From Kiloniellales bacterium (GTDB lineage: Bacteria; Pseudomonadota; Alphaproteobacteria; Kiloniellales; JAKSBE01): DNA of 40,965 nt. Position 1 is the first letter of the stretch. The number at the start of each line of letters is the position of its first letter. A program made the translations under genes and the position numbers. The stretch spans positions 1 through 40,965 of the forward strand of contig JANQGU010000095.1 in assembly GCA_028282935.1 (NCBI GenBank). The letters run 5' to 3'. The notes beneath the pieces were generated by a model. That model was not told the DNA's origin. It was given only the letters and a program-made list of their open reading frames with translations, and made no database searches. Positions 6,797 through 17,810 of this stretch are shown here, piece after piece.

Positions 6797-8969
6797 GGCC
6801 GCGCAGCAGGCCTGCTGCGGCGGCGCCACGGCGCCGCGGCCGCCCGCGGCGGAGGGCAGCGGCCCCTACATCTGCCCGATGTGCCCCGGGGTCGAGAGCC
6901 CGGGTCCGGCGAGCTGTCCCAAGTGCGGCATGGCGCTGGAGCCGAGGGTGGTGTCGCTGGAGCCGGAGGCGAACCCCGAGCTGATCGACATGACCCGGCG
7001 CTTCCGGATCGGCGCCGTCCTGACCCTGCCGCTGGTGGTCCTGGCCATGGGCCACATGCTGCCGCCGCTCGCCGCCGTCGTGCCGGCGCAGCTCTCCGCC
7101 TGGGTCCAGCTCGTCCTGGCGACGCCGGTGGTGCTCTGGGCCGGTTGGCCCTTTTTCCAGCGCGGCTGGGCCTCCCTGGTCAGCCGCAACCTCAACATGT
7201 TCACCCTGATCGCCCTGGGCACCGGCGCCGCCTACGCCTTCAGCCTGGTCGCCACCTTGGCGCCGGGGATCTTCCCGGCCGCCTTCCGCGACGCGCAGGG
7301 CGCGGTCGGCGTCTACTTCGAGGCGGCCGCGGTCATCGTCGTGCTGGTGCTGCTGGGCCAGGTGCTGGAGCTGCGCGCCCGCGAGCGGACCGGCGGCGCG
7401 CTCAGGGCCCTGCTCGACCTGGCGCCCAAGGTCGCGCTGCGGATCACCGCCGAGGGCGCGGACGAGTCGTTGCCGCTGGAGCTGGTCCAGGTCGGCGACC
7501 TCCTGCGCGTGCGCCCGGGCGAAAAGGTGCCGCTCGACGGCGAGGTCGTGGAGGGCGCCAGTGCGGTCGACGAGTCCATGGTCACCGGAGAGGCCCTGCC
7601 GGTCGAGAAGGCGCCCGGCGCCAAGGTCATCGGCGGCACCCTGAACGGCAGCGGCAGCTTCGTGCTGCGGGCCGAGCACGTCGGCAGCGAGACCCTGCTG
7701 GCCCGGATCGTCCAGATGGTCGCCCAGGCCCAGCGCTCGCGGGCGCCGATCCAGCGCGTCGCCGACCGGGTCGCCGGCGTCTTCGTGCCGGCCGTGGTCG
7801 CGGTGGCGGTGGTCGCCTTCGGGCTCTGGGCGCTCTTCGGGCCGCCGCCCAGCCTGGCCCATGCCCTGGTCGCGGCGGTCTCGGTGCTGATCATCGCCTG
7901 TCCCTGCGCGCTGGGCCTGGCGACCCCGATGTCGATCATGGTCGGCAGCGGCCGCGGCGCCCAGGCCGGCGTGCTGATCAAAGACGCCGCGGCGCTGGAG
8001 CGGCTGGAGCAGGTCGACACCCTGGTGGTCGACAAGACCGGCACCCTGACCGAGGGCCGGCCGGTGGTCCAGGCGGTCGCGCCGCGCGGCGGCCTCGAGG
8101 AGGGCGAGCTGCTGCGCCTCGCGGCCAGCCTGGAGCGCGGCAGCGAGCATCCCCTGGCGCGGGCCATCCTGGAGGCCGCCGAGGCCCGCGGCCTGGCGCT
8201 GGAGCGGAGCGAGGACTTTCACTCGGAGACCGGCAAAGGTGTGCGGGGCCGGGTCGCGGGGCGCCGGGTCGCCCTGGGCAACGCCCGGCTCCTAGCCGGC
8301 CTCGGCCTGGACGATGCCGAGGTCGCGCAGGATGCCGAGGCCCTGCGCGCCGAGGGCCAGACCGTGGTCTACCTCGTCGTCGAGGGGAAGCTCGCGGGGC
8401 TGATCGGCGTCGCCGACCCGATCAAGGCGACGACGCCGGCGGCGCTGGAGGCGCTGCGCGGCGAGGGGCTGCGGGTGGTCATGCTAACCGGCGACAACCG
8501 GACCACCGCCGAGGCCGTGGCCCGCCGCCTGGGCATCGCGGAGTTCGAGGCCGAGGTCCTGCCCGGTGACAAGGCGGCGGCCGTGGCGCGGCTGCAGGCC
8601 AAGGGGGCCGTGGTCGCCATGGCCGGCGACGGGGTCAACGACGCGCCGGCCCTGGCCGCGGCCGACGTCGGCATTGCCATGGGCAGCGGCACCGACATCG
8701 CGATCGAGAGCGCCGGGGTGACCCTGGTCCGCGGCGACCTGGCCGGCATCGTCCGGGCCCGGCGGCTGTCGCGGGCGACCCTGGGCAACATCCGGCAGAA
8801 CCTCTTCTTCGCCTTCGTCTACAACGCCCTGGGCGTGCCGCTGGCGGCCGGGGCCCTCTATCCGGTCTTCGGCCTCCTGCTCAGCCCGATGATCGCCGCC
8901 GCGGCCATGAGCCTGAGCTCGGTCTCGGTCATCGGCAACGCGCTGAGACTGCGCCGCGCCCCTCTGTGA
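6789..8969 (+). CDS. copA: Copper-exporting P1B-type ATPase CopA
   Basis: A 726-residue heavy-metal P-type ATPase that pumps Cu(I) out of the cytoplasm. The N-terminus is a short cysteine-rich tail (ACCGG) and a metal-binding zinc-ribbon-like module (CPMCPGV ... CPKCGMALE, about residues 29-51) in place of the classic CxxC MXM domain. Eight membrane segments are expected. The ion-site motif CPC is at residues 371-373 ([11 protein letters not shown]), the phosphorylated aspartate is D415 in DKTGTLTEG, the nucleotide-domain His is in SEHPLARAI, and the hinge is [10 protein letters not shown]. The CPC motif and the CueR partner support a P1B-1 copper pump. It is translationally coupled to cueR. 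I see no copper chaperone gene nearby. Confidence 0.93.
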   Translation: MAEAAQQACCGGATAPRPPAAEGSGPYICPMCPGVESPGPASCPKCGMALEPRVVSLEPEANPELIDMTRRFRIGAVLTLPLVVLAMGHMLPPLAAVVPAQLSAWVQLVLATPVVLWAGWPFFQRGWASLVSRNLNMFTLIALGTGAAYAFSLVATLAPGIFPAAFRDAQGAVGVYFEAAAVIVVLVLLGQVLELRARERTGGALRALLDLAPKVALRITAEGADESLPLELVQVGDLLRVRPGEKVPLDGEVVEGASAVDESMVTGEALPVEKAPGAKVIGGTLNGSGSFVLRAEHVGSETLLARIVQMVAQAQRSRAPIQRVADRVAGVFVPAVVAVAVVAFGLWALFGPPPSLAHALVAAVSVLIIACPCALGLATPMSIMVGSGRGAQAGVLIKDAAALERLEQVDTLVVDKTGTLTEGRPVVQAVAPRGGLEEGELLRLAASLERGSEHPLARAILEAAEARGLALERSEDFHSETGKGVRGRVAGRRVALGNARLLAGLGLDDAEVAQDAEALRAEGQTVVYLVVEGKLAGLIGVADPIKATTPAALEALRGEGLRVVMLTGDNRTTAEAVARRLGIAEFEAEVLPGDKAAAVARLQAKGAVVAMAGDGVNDAPALAAADVGIAMGSGTDIAIESAGVTLVRGDLAGIVRARRLSRATLGNIRQNLFFAFVYNALGVPLAAGALYPVFGLLLSPMIAAAAMSLSSVSVIGNALRLRRAPL

Positions 8970-8990
8970 GAGATCGCCGAAGCGTTCCTA

Positions 8991-10973
<1,983 letters not shown>

Positions 10974-11017
10974 GCGCTGCGGTCGCTGATCGCGGGCCTA
11001 ATCTGCCGTAGTCTCCG

Positions 11018-11326
11018 CTGTCATAGCCGGACTTGATCCGGCTATCCATGGCCCCGCCGGGTCCCATCATCTGCCGTGGATCACCGGGTCAAGCCCGGTG
11101 ATGACAGAGGAGTGGAAAGCCGGATCGGGGCGAGGGGGAGAGGTCGTGCCGGCCGCGGTTGCCGGCAGCCCTCGGACCGGGTCGATCGGTCCATCTCCGT
11201 CACGCCTGCCCCACACCCCGCTGTCATGCCCGGACTTGATCCCAGGGTCTTTGCCGGAGGCAAAGCCCGCGGCATCCATCGTGCAGCCGGGGCCATGGAT
11301 CACCGGATCAAGTCCGGCCATGACAG
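11018..11326. repeat. Cluster of four alphaproteobacterial intergenic palindromic repeats
   Basis: Four copies of an approximately 33-bp unit with the core CCGGACTTGATCCGG, flanked by TGTCAT on one side and ATCCATGG on the other. They are at 11018-11051 (+), 11075-11107 (inverted), 11221-11250 (+, continuing to 11280 with an extra 30-bp arm) and 11293-11326 (inverted). They form two head-to-head pairs able to fold into long hairpins. The unit resembles the dispersed noncoding palindromes common between genes in Rhodospirillales and relatives. They sit after the aminotransferase stop and may terminate or stabilise its transcript. Confidence 0.85.
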
Positions 11327-11436
11327 ATGGTAAGTGGGCAGGCGCCGGTCTTAACCACTGAACAGCTCGCCGCGCCCCGATTCGCCGCCTGCGGGCCCGA
11401 ATCCGGCCCTTTTCGGTTGCAAGGCCGGTGTCCTCT

Positions 11437-11464
11437 TTGAAAACATTGGGCTAAGCTCTATGGC
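11437..11464 (+). promoter_or_regulatory. Candidate sigma-70 promoter for the EF-G paralogue
   Basis: TTGAAA (11437-11442), a 16-bp spacer and TATGGC (11459-11464). The start of transcription would be about 40 nt before the ATG at 11511. The -10 box is weak, so this is tentative. Confidence 0.4.
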
Positions 11465-11510
11465 GGCGGGAACAAGCCGTCGAAGGGCGGATAGCGACAG
11501 GGAGGAAAGC

Positions 11511-13565
11511 ATGACCACGAAGCCGGTCTCGGGACCACGCTGCGCCGCGCTCGTCGGCACCTACACCAGCGGCAAGACGACCCTGATGGAGGCCTTGCTG
11601 CATCATGCCGGCGCCATCGGCCGCAAGGGCACGGTGCGGGAAGGCAACACCGTCGGCGATTCCAGTCTCGAGGCCCGCGAGCGGCAGATGTCGGTCGAGC
11701 TCAACGTGGCGCATTGCGACTACCTGGGCGAGGCCTGGACCCTGCTCGATTGCCCGGGCTCGATCGAGCTGGCGCAGGATTCCTACAACGCGCTGATGGG
11801 CGCCGACGTCGCCGTCGTGGTCGCCGATCCCGAGGAAAGCCGGGCGCTCACCCTGGCGCCGCTGTTCAAGTTCCTGGACGACCACGATATCCCCCACATG
11901 CTGTTCATCAACAAGATGGACAAGGCGACCTCCCGCATCCGCGACGTGCTCTCGGCGCTGCAGAGCGTGTCCTCCAAGCCCCTGGTCCTGCGCCAGGTGC
12001 CGATCCGCGACGGCGAGACCATCAGCGGCTTCGTCGACCTGGCCAGCGAGCGGGCCTACAAATACAAGGAAAACAGCACCTCCGACCTGGTCCAGATGCC
12101 GGACACCGTGAAGGACCGGGAAACGGAGGCCCGGCAGGAGATGCTGGAGTCCCTCGCCGACTTCGACGACACGCTGCTGGAGCAGCTGCTGGAGGACGTG
12201 GTGCCGCCCAGCGACGAGATCTACGGCCAGTTGACCAAGGACCTGCAGGACGACCTGATCGTGCCGGTCCTGCTCGGCGCGGCGGAGCCCGGCAACGGCA
12301 TCACGCGGCTCTGGAAGGCGCTGCGGCACGAGACGCCGGAGGCGTCCAAGACCGCCGAGCGCCTGAACATACCCCTGGGCGGCCCCGGGGGCGGAGAGGG
12401 CTTCACGGCGACCGTGATCAAGACCTTCTACCAGGCCCACACCGGCAAGCTCAGCCTGGCGCGGGTCTGGGACGGCACCCTGGCCGAGGGGACCGCGATC
12501 GCAGGCGAGCGGCCCTCCGGCCTGTTCCGGCTGATGGGCGGCCACAGCGAGAAGCTGAACCAGGCGGTGGCCGGCGACGTGGTCGGGCTCGGCCGGATGG
12601 AGGAGGTGCAGGCCGGCGACCTGCTGACCGCCAAGGGACGTGACCCGGAGTCCGGCATGGCCTGGCCGGCGCCGCAGACACCGGTCTTCGCCCTGGCGGT
12701 GGCGCCGGTGAACCGGCAGGACGACGTCAAGCTGACCAGCGGCATCGGCCGGCTGATCGAAGAGGACCCCTCGCTGGCGCTGGAGCACAACCCGGACACC
12801 CACCAGATGCTGCTCTGGGGCCAGGGCGAGATCCACCTGCGGGTCGCCGCCGAGCGGCTGAAGAGCAAGTCCCACGTCGAGGTCACCCTCTCGCCGCCCC
12901 AGACCGCCTACAAGGAGACCATCCGTCGGGGCATCAAGCAGCACTCCCGCTTCAAGCGGCAATCGGGCGGGCACGGCCAGTTCGGCGACGTCCATGTCGA
13001 GATCAAGCCGCTGCCGCGGGGCGGCGGCTTCGAGTTCAGCGATTCCGTGGTCGGCGGCAGCGTGCCCAAGCAGTACATCCCCTCGGTCGAGACCGGCGTG
13101 AAGGAGTACCTCCACAGCGGGCCGCTGGGCTTCCCCGTGGTCGACGTCGCGGTGAACCTCTACGACGGCCAGTACCACTCGGTCGACAGCTCCGACCAGG
13201 CCTTCAAGACCGCGGGACGACTGGCCATGTCCGAGGGCATGCCGCAGTGCGATCCGGTGCTGCTGGAGCCGATCTTCCTGGTCAAGATCTCGGTGCCGAC
13301 CGACTTCACCTCGCGGGTCCACGGCCTGATCAGCGGCCGCCGCGGCCAGATCCTCGGCTTCGACGGCAAGCAGGGCTGGCAGGGCTGGGACGTGGTGCAG
13401 GCGCATATGCCGCAGTCTGAGATCCACGACCTCATCGTCGAGCTGCGCTCGCTGACCCTCGGCGTCGGGACCTACGAGTTCGCCTTCGACCACCTGCAGG
13501 AGCTGATCGGCAAGCTGGCGGACAAGGTGATCTCCGCGCGGCAAGGCGACGAGGCCGCGCACTGA
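11511..13565 (+). CDS. Elongation factor G-like translational GTPase
   Basis: A 684-residue paralogue of EF-G. The GTPase domain begins at once with the P-loop GTYTSGKTTL (residues 16-25), then LLDCPGSIE (switch II region, DxPG) and INKMDKA (N134, guanine specificity). Domain II (about residues 290-375), a KxTSGIGRL-type domain III, domain IV with KQSGGHGQFGDV and domain V (FLVKISVP onward) follow. This group differs from canonical EF-G by the altered P-loop. Canonical fusA is normally in the str operon, so this is a second factor of unclear role. The start at 11511 is preceded by AGGGAGGAAAGC; an ATG 51 nt upstream has no such site. Confidence 0.88.
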   Translation: MTTKPVSGPRCAALVGTYTSGKTTLMEALLHHAGAIGRKGTVREGNTVGDSSLEARERQMSVELNVAHCDYLGEAWTLLDCPGSIELAQDSYNALMGADVAVVVADPEESRALTLAPLFKFLDDHDIPHMLFINKMDKATSRIRDVLSALQSVSSKPLVLRQVPIRDGETISGFVDLASERAYKYKENSTSDLVQMPDTVKDRETEARQEMLESLADFDDTLLEQLLEDVVPPSDEIYGQLTKDLQDDLIVPVLLGAAEPGNGITRLWKALRHETPEASKTAERLNIPLGGPGGGEGFTATVIKTFYQAHTGKLSLARVWDGTLAEGTAIAGERPSGLFRLMGGHSEKLNQAVAGDVVGLGRMEEVQAGDLLTAKGRDPESGMAWPAPQTPVFALAVAPVNRQDDVKLTSGIGRLIEEDPSLALEHNPDTHQMLLWGQGEIHLRVAAERLKSKSHVEVTLSPPQTAYKETIRRGIKQHSRFKRQSGGHGQFGDVHVEIKPLPRGGGFEFSDSVVGGSVPKQYIPSVETGVKEYLHSGPLGFPVVDVAVNLYDGQYHSVDSSDQAFKTAGRLAMSEGMPQCDPVLLEPIFLVKISVPTDFTSRVHGLISGRRGQILGFDGKQGWQGWDVVQAHMPQSEIHDLIVELRSLTLGVGTYEFAFDHLQELIGKLADKVISARQGDEAAH

Positions 13566-13594
13566 GCCTGGATGGGAACCCGGATGGGGCCGGC

Positions 13595-14425
13595 ATGAAC
13601 CCGGAAGACCCGGAACGAGGTCAGGACAAGGACGCGATCAGCGACCACGCCAGAATGGCGGCGGAGCTTCTGTTCCAGGCGCGGCGAAGCTGCCGGCCCC
13701 TCGACGACGGCCTGCCGGAGCAGCTGCGCCCGGCGACCCTGGAGGAGGGCTACGAGGTCCAGGCGGCCCTGGTTCGGGCCTGGGGCTCGACGCCGCGGGG
13801 CTACAAGATCGGCTGCACCAGCGAGCTGGCGCAGCGTGCCCTTGGGGTCTCCCAGCCCTTCGCCGGCCGGGTGCTGGAAACCGGTTTGCTGGAGAGCCCG
13901 GCGGTCTTCGCGCCGGCGGACTACATCTTTCACCTGCTCGAGCCCGAGTTCGCCTTCCGGCTTCGCGATCCGCTGCCGCCCCGGCCCAAGCCCTACGACC
14001 GCGACGAGGTCGCGGCGGCCGTCGACCTGGCCTATCCGGCGATCGAGGTGGTCACCAGCAGCTACGGTGCCGCCTGGTCGGAGGCGGGCGCGGTCCAACT
14101 GATCGCCGACAACGCCGCCCATGCCCTGCTGGTTCTCGGCCGGGGCAGCGCCGGCTGGCGCGACCTCGACCTGGCGGCCCAGCGGGTCGAGCTGCGCATA
14201 GATGGCGAGGTCGTGACCGATGGCCAGGGCGCCAACGCCCTGGGCCATCCCCTGGCGGCGCTGACCTGGCTGGCCAACGACCGGGCCCGGCGCGGCCGTG
14301 GGCTCCTGGCCGGCGAGATCGTCACGGCCGGCGTCGTGACCGGCCTCCGGGACCTGCAGCCCGGCCAGACGGCCCTGGCCGACTTCGGTCCGCTCGGCGA
14401 GGTCGAGCTGCGTGCCGCGGCGTGA
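13595..14425 (+). CDS. 2-keto-4-pentenoate hydratase-like protein (MhpD/FAH family)
   Basis: A 276-residue protein resembling 2-keto-4-pentenoate hydratases, which add water to dienols in meta-cleavage degradation of aromatics. Features are the segment YKIGCTSELAQRALGV (about residues 69-84), the metal-binding LEPEFAFRL (Glu pair around residue 114), AIEVVTSSY and the C-terminal GEIVTAGVVTGLRDLQPG. No other aromatic degradation genes are adjacent, so the true substrate is uncertain and decarboxylase or isomerase activity is possible. It starts 30 bp after the EF-G paralogue stop. The first ATG is used, but the upstream G-run is a poor ribosome binding site and an internal ATG (residue 20) remains possible. 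Confidence 0.82.
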   Translation: MNPEDPERGQDKDAISDHARMAAELLFQARRSCRPLDDGLPEQLRPATLEEGYEVQAALVRAWGSTPRGYKIGCTSELAQRALGVSQPFAGRVLETGLLESPAVFAPADYIFHLLEPEFAFRLRDPLPPRPKPYDRDEVAAAVDLAYPAIEVVTSSYGAAWSEAGAVQLIADNAAHALLVLGRGSAGWRDLDLAAQRVELRIDGEVVTDGQGANALGHPLAALTWLANDRARRGRGLLAGEIVTAGVVTGLRDLQPGQTALADFGPLGEVELRAAA

Positions 14426-14478
14426 CCTTATGCCCGTCCGCGCCGCTGCGCCGTCCATCTTCTGGGTGTGACAGTAAA

Positions 14479-14508
14479 TTGAAATGATTCCAAAGAAGGT
14501 TGTATCTA
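14479..14508 (+). promoter_or_regulatory. Sigma-70-type promoter upstream of dps
   Basis: TTGAAA (14479-14484), an 18-bp spacer and TATCTA (14503-14508), in a clearly AT-richer island between GC-rich genes. The predicted transcript start is near 14515, leaving a leader of about 65 nt before the dps ATG. Confidence 0.6.
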
Positions 14509-14519
14509 GCAGGCATTGC

Positions 14520-14533
14520 GACCATATATGGTC
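14520..14533. promoter_or_regulatory. Perfect 14-bp palindrome in dps leader, candidate operator
   Basis: GACCATATATGGTC is a perfect palindrome lying just downstream of the predicted dps transcription start. This position would suit a repressor site. The regulator is not identifiable; it does not match a Fur, OxyR or Irr consensus that I know. Confidence 0.5.
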
Positions 14534-14578
14534 CAGTGTCCGGAAATATGGACAGCGAAATCCAGCAAGGGGGTCACG

Positions 14579-15052
14579 ATGAGCTTCCCAATCGACACCG
14601 GCATCCCCGCCGAGAGTCGGACCAAGATCGCAGACGGCCTGTCGAAGGTCCTGGCCGACAGCTACACCCTGTATCTCAAGACGCACAACTACCATTGGAA
14701 CGTCACCGGCCCGATGTTCCAGACCCTGCACATCATGTTCGAGGAGCAGTACACGGAGCTTGCCACCGCGGTCGACGAGGTGGCCGAGCGGATCCGTGCC
14801 CTGGGCGCCTACGCGCCCGGCAGCTACGCCGCCTATGCCAAGCTCAGCTCGATCGAGGAATCGGAGAACGTGCCCAAGGCCGAGGACATGATCCGGGAGC
14901 TGGTCAAGGGCCACGAGACCGTCGCCAAGACCGCCCGCTCGGTCTTCCCGGCGGCCGAGGACGGCAGCGACGAGGTCACCGCCGACCTGCTGACCCAGCG
15001 CATGACCGTGCACGAAAAGAGCGCCTGGATGCTGCGCAGCCTGCTCGAGTAG
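14579..15052 (+). CDS. dps: Dps-family DNA-binding ferritin-like protein
   Basis: A 157-residue mini-ferritin that oxidises Fe(II) with hydrogen peroxide and stores it in a 12-subunit shell, protecting DNA. The intersubunit ferroxidase ligands can be placed by alignment to E. coli Dps with an offset of 12: H39 and W40 in THNYHWNV, H51, E55 (HIMFEE), D66 and E70 (AVDEVAE). The N-terminus is short and has few lysines, so DNA binding is not assured. The start is chosen at MSFPID because AAGGGGG lies upstream; an earlier in-frame ATG would add 21 residues unlike any Dps. It is monocistronic with its own promoter and a palindrome in the leader. Confidence 0.93.
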   Translation: MSFPIDTGIPAESRTKIADGLSKVLADSYTLYLKTHNYHWNVTGPMFQTLHIMFEEQYTELATAVDEVAERIRALGAYAPGSYAAYAKLSSIEESENVPKAEDMIRELVKGHETVAKTARSVFPAAEDGSDEVTADLLTQRMTVHEKSAWMLRSLLE

Positions 15053-15062
15053 CCCGGTCCCT

Positions 15063-15086
15063 CCCAGCCTCGGGCCCAGCCTCGGG
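15063..15086. repeat. Tandem 12-bp duplication after dps
   Basis: CCCAGCCTCGGG occurs twice head to tail (15063-15074, 15075-15086), 10 bp after the dps stop. Each unit is GC-rich and partly self-complementary, so it could act in termination. There is no T-run. Confidence 0.7.
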
Positions 15087-15209
15087 ATTCAGGTTCGGCT
15101 TACCTTAACGGGATCGTGGTGTCCTCGCGTTTCGCTCGCGGATCGTTGAATTGCGCCGCGCAGGCAAAGCGACTAGCTCTGTCGAAGCCCTAAAGGGGAG
15201 ACGTGCCGA

Positions 15210-16238
15210 ATGCTCATCAGGATCAAGCGAGGCTGGGAGCTGCCCGAGAGCGCAGCGACCCCGGAAGAGGTCTTTCGCAACCGCCGCCGGATCATCAAGG
15301 CGGCCGCGGCCGGGCCGATCGTCCTCGGCGCTTCCGGCCTGCTGGCCGCCTGCGGAGAGGACGAGCAGGTGGCCTCGGAGGCCGCCCCCGAGACCGGCGG
15401 CGCGATCTCCAGCGCCCAGGCCTCCGAGGTCGACCCCTCCGCCGGCCTCTACCCCTTCAAGCGCAACCTCCGCTACAAGATCGTCGGCGAGCCGACGCCC
15501 GAGGAGATCGCCACCACCTACAACAACTACTACGAGTTCGGCTCCTCCAAGAACATCTGGCGCAAGGCCCAGGCCCTGCCGATCCGGCCCTGGACGGTCG
15601 CCATCGACGGCCTGGTCGAGAAGCCTTTCGAGATCGGCATCGACGACCTTCTGGCCAAGATGCCGCTGCAGGAGCGGCTCTACCGGCACCGCTGCGTCGA
15701 GGCCTGGTCCATGGCCGTGCCCTGGAGCGGCTTCCCCCTCAAGGCGCTGGTCGAGCTGGCCAAGCCCCTGGCCTCGGCCAAGTACGTCAAGCTGGTCAGC
15801 TTCCACAACCCCGAGGTCGCCAGCGGCCAGAGCGCGCCCTGGTACCCCTGGCCCTACGTCGAGGGCGTGACCATCGAGGAGGCGAGCCACGACCTGGCCT
15901 TCCTGGTCACCGGCATGTACGGCAAGCCGGGCCCGAAGCAGAACGGCGCGCCCCTGCGCATCGCGCTGCCCTGGAAGTACGGCTTCAAGTCGTCCAAGGG
16001 CCTGGTCCGCTTCGAGTTCACCGACCAGCGCCCGGTCAGCTTCTGGGAGGAGATCCAGCCCAGAGAGTACGGTTTCTGGGCCAACGTGAACCCGGAGGTC
16101 TCGCACCCGCGCTGGAGCCAGGCCATGGAGACCGACATCGCCACCCAGCAGAAGGTGCCGACCGTGCTCTACAACGGCTACGGCGAGGAGGTCGCCGACC
16201 TCTACACCGGCCTGGAAGGCGAAAAGCTCTTCATGTGA
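15210..16238 (+). CDS. msrP: MsrP, periplasmic methionine sulfoxide reductase molybdoenzyme
   Basis: A 342-residue protein of the YedY/MsrP family, which repairs oxidised methionines in envelope proteins using a molybdopterin cofactor. A twin-arginine signal (NRRRIIKAAAAGPIVLG, about residues 24-40) is followed by a sulfite-oxidase-type fold. The molybdenum ligand is C162 in YRHRCVEAWSM. Further conserved stretches are WSGFPLKALVEL, YGFKSSKGLVRFEF and FWEEIQPREYGFWANVNP. A cysteine near the signal (LLAACGE) resembles a lipobox, though Tat cleavage at an ordinary site is equally possible. The quinol-linked partner MsrQ is not adjacent: the next gene is a PAP2 phosphatase on the other strand. 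The start follows GGGGAG. Confidence 0.93.
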   Translation: MLIRIKRGWELPESAATPEEVFRNRRRIIKAAAAGPIVLGASGLLAACGEDEQVASEAAPETGGAISSAQASEVDPSAGLYPFKRNLRYKIVGEPTPEEIATTYNNYYEFGSSKNIWRKAQALPIRPWTVAIDGLVEKPFEIGIDDLLAKMPLQERLYRHRCVEAWSMAVPWSGFPLKALVELAKPLASAKYVKLVSFHNPEVASGQSAPWYPWPYVEGVTIEEASHDLAFLVTGMYGKPGPKQNGAPLRIALPWKYGFKSSKGLVRFEFTDQRPVSFWEEIQPREYGFWANVNPEVSHPRWSQAMETDIATQQKVPTVLYNGYGEEVADLYTGLEGEKLFM

Positions 16239-16274
16239 CGCGGCACCCGGGGCCGCGACCGGCGGACTCGGGTC

Positions 16275-16302
16275 CATCGGTTGGGGGTCATCGGTTGGGG
16301 GT
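16275..16302. repeat. Tandem 14-bp duplication at the PAP2 gene end
   Basis: CATCGGTTGGGGGT is repeated twice without gap (16275-16288, 16289-16302). The last base of the second copy is the first base of the PAP2 stop on the minus strand. It lies between two convergent genes. Confidence 0.8.
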
Positions 16303-17441
16303 CAGCGGGTGGCGGCCGCTGCCGAGTCTTCGGCCTCCGCGCGCCCGTCCTTGGTCCAGGCGAAGGAGGGGTGGAAGCGCAGGGCCCAGCCGACCGTCTT
16401 CCAGATCACGATCACGGCCAGGACCGAGACGTAGCCGTCGATCGCGTAGTGCCAGCCCAGGTGCACGGACCCGATCATGATGACGACGCAGTAGGCGGTG
16501 AGGATCACGCCCGCGCGCCGGCTGACTTTCCAGCCGAACAGCGCCTGCAGGACGGCGATCGCGACGTGCATGCTGGGCATGGCCGAGATGCCGCTGGCGA
16601 CCTCGAGGCTGTTCTGCGCCGAGAAGGCGTCCCAGAGATAGCGTTGGGCGAACAGCGACCAGTTCTGGTATTGCGTCTCGGCTTGGTTGAGGTAGGCCAT
16701 GAGAGGGGCGTAGGGGTCCTCGCCCTCGACCACCAGGCCGTAGAAGCAGGGTCCCGCGGACGACAGCAGCAGGGCCGCGACACTCCCGATCAGGATCCAG
16801 GACAGGAGATAGGATATCAGGTAGCGGGCTCTCAGCACGGGATCGCTCATGCTGAACGTCATCCAGAAGAAGATCAGATAGAAGACCCCGTACCACAGCT
16901 TGTAGGCGTAGCTGATGACCGAGGTGACGATCGGGTAGCCCAGCAGGGGCTGCAGCCACTCCCAAGGATGCCTGCCGAAGTGAAGCCACCGGTCGATCTC
17001 CATGAAGGCCACGTCGTACTGGAAGGGGTTGACGACGGTTATCGAGGACTTGAACGACGTGAAGGCCGACTGGAAGGCGATCACCACGAGGATCGGAATG
17101 ATCGCGTAGGCAACGCGGCCGAGGCGCAGCTTGTCGTCGTTCCGCAACTCCGCGAGAAGGCCGGTCAGGGTGAAGGGGCGGACGTGCAGCAGGTGATAGA
17201 CGGTCTGACCGACGACGACCGAGGCGAAGGCGATGACCAGGGGCAACAAGGCGGTCAGGAGGTAGAAGCTGTCGACGATCTTGTAGGGCCGGTCCAGCGC
17301 CTCGAGCATCAGGACCACCGACAGGATGTAGGCGAGGGCGATAGCCGCGAACCAGACGTGGTGGCGCAGGATGACCCGGGTGAAGCTGCGCGCCTTTTCG
17401 ACTGCGCCGACCCTCGGGTCGTCTAGGACGGTGGTCGACAT
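16302..17441 (-). CDS. PAP2-superfamily membrane phosphatase/lipid transferase
   Basis: A 379-residue polytopic membrane protein with about seven or eight hydrophobic segments. The C-terminal part has the PAP2 active-site motifs: SAMPSMHVAIAV with H292, and SVHLGWHYAIDGYVS with the nucleophile-type H331 and D335. The arrangement, with a long N-terminal membrane part, is close to the PAP2_3/inositol phosphorylceramide synthase-like branch, which dephosphorylates or transfers head groups on membrane lipids. The exact lipid is unknown. It is convergent with msrP and divergent from the three-gene envelope module to its right, which may be functionally related. Confidence 0.85.
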   Translation of the reverse strand: MSTTVLDDPRVGAVEKARSFTRVILRHHVWFAAIALAYILSVVLMLEALDRPYKIVDSFYLLTALLPLVIAFASVVVGQTVYHLLHVRPFTLTGLLAELRNDDKLRLGRVAYAIIPILVVIAFQSAFTSFKSSITVVNPFQYDVAFMEIDRWLHFGRHPWEWLQPLLGYPIVTSVISYAYKLWYGVFYLIFFWMTFSMSDPVLRARYLISYLLSWILIGSVAALLLSSAGPCFYGLVVEGEDPYAPLMAYLNQAETQYQNWSLFAQRYLWDAFSAQNSLEVASGISAMPSMHVAIAVLQALFGWKVSRRAGVILTAYCVVIMIGSVHLGWHYAIDGYVSVLAVIVIWKTVGWALRFHPSFAWTKDGRAEAEDSAAAATR

Positions 17442-17810
17442 CTCGCTCCTTCTGGGCTTCGAACGGCGCCTCGCCGGCCAGGGAGGGCCGCAGGGGTCGG
17501 CAGGCGCGGCCTCCCGGCCTTCGCCCGGCGCGCCGGGCGCGCCTCGTGCCCCGGCGCCTCGCTTTTTGCCTTCCTAGCGGTCTCTGGTGAAGAAACCCTT
17601 GCCCGGGGCGGCCTGCCCCCGGCGATCCGCCGCGTCCGCGCGCTTCGCAAGGCCCTCCGGAGGCCGGCCGGACGCTAGCCGGAAGGGCGCGCGGGGCACC
17701 CTTTACGGGCGGTTAAGCACCTGGGTGCTATTCCAGGGGCGTTCCGACAGGGCCAAGGCCGAACGCGAGCCAGCGCCTTGAGCGAAGCCAAGATTATGGA
17801 AGCCTCAGCG
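17442..17810. other. Intergenic region with a palindrome upstream of the envelope module
   Basis: A GC-rich gap between divergent genes. Near the right side lies a 14-bp inverted repeat AGCACC-TG-GGTGCT (17716-17729), a candidate operator for the operon that starts about 80 bp further on. I see no other structure and no convincing promoter hexamers. Confidence 0.45.

Noticed and set aside
11451-13562. 703-codon minus-strand frame opposite the EF-G paralogue
   Set aside because: Exact antisense of conserved EF-G motifs; composition is that of a shadow frame.
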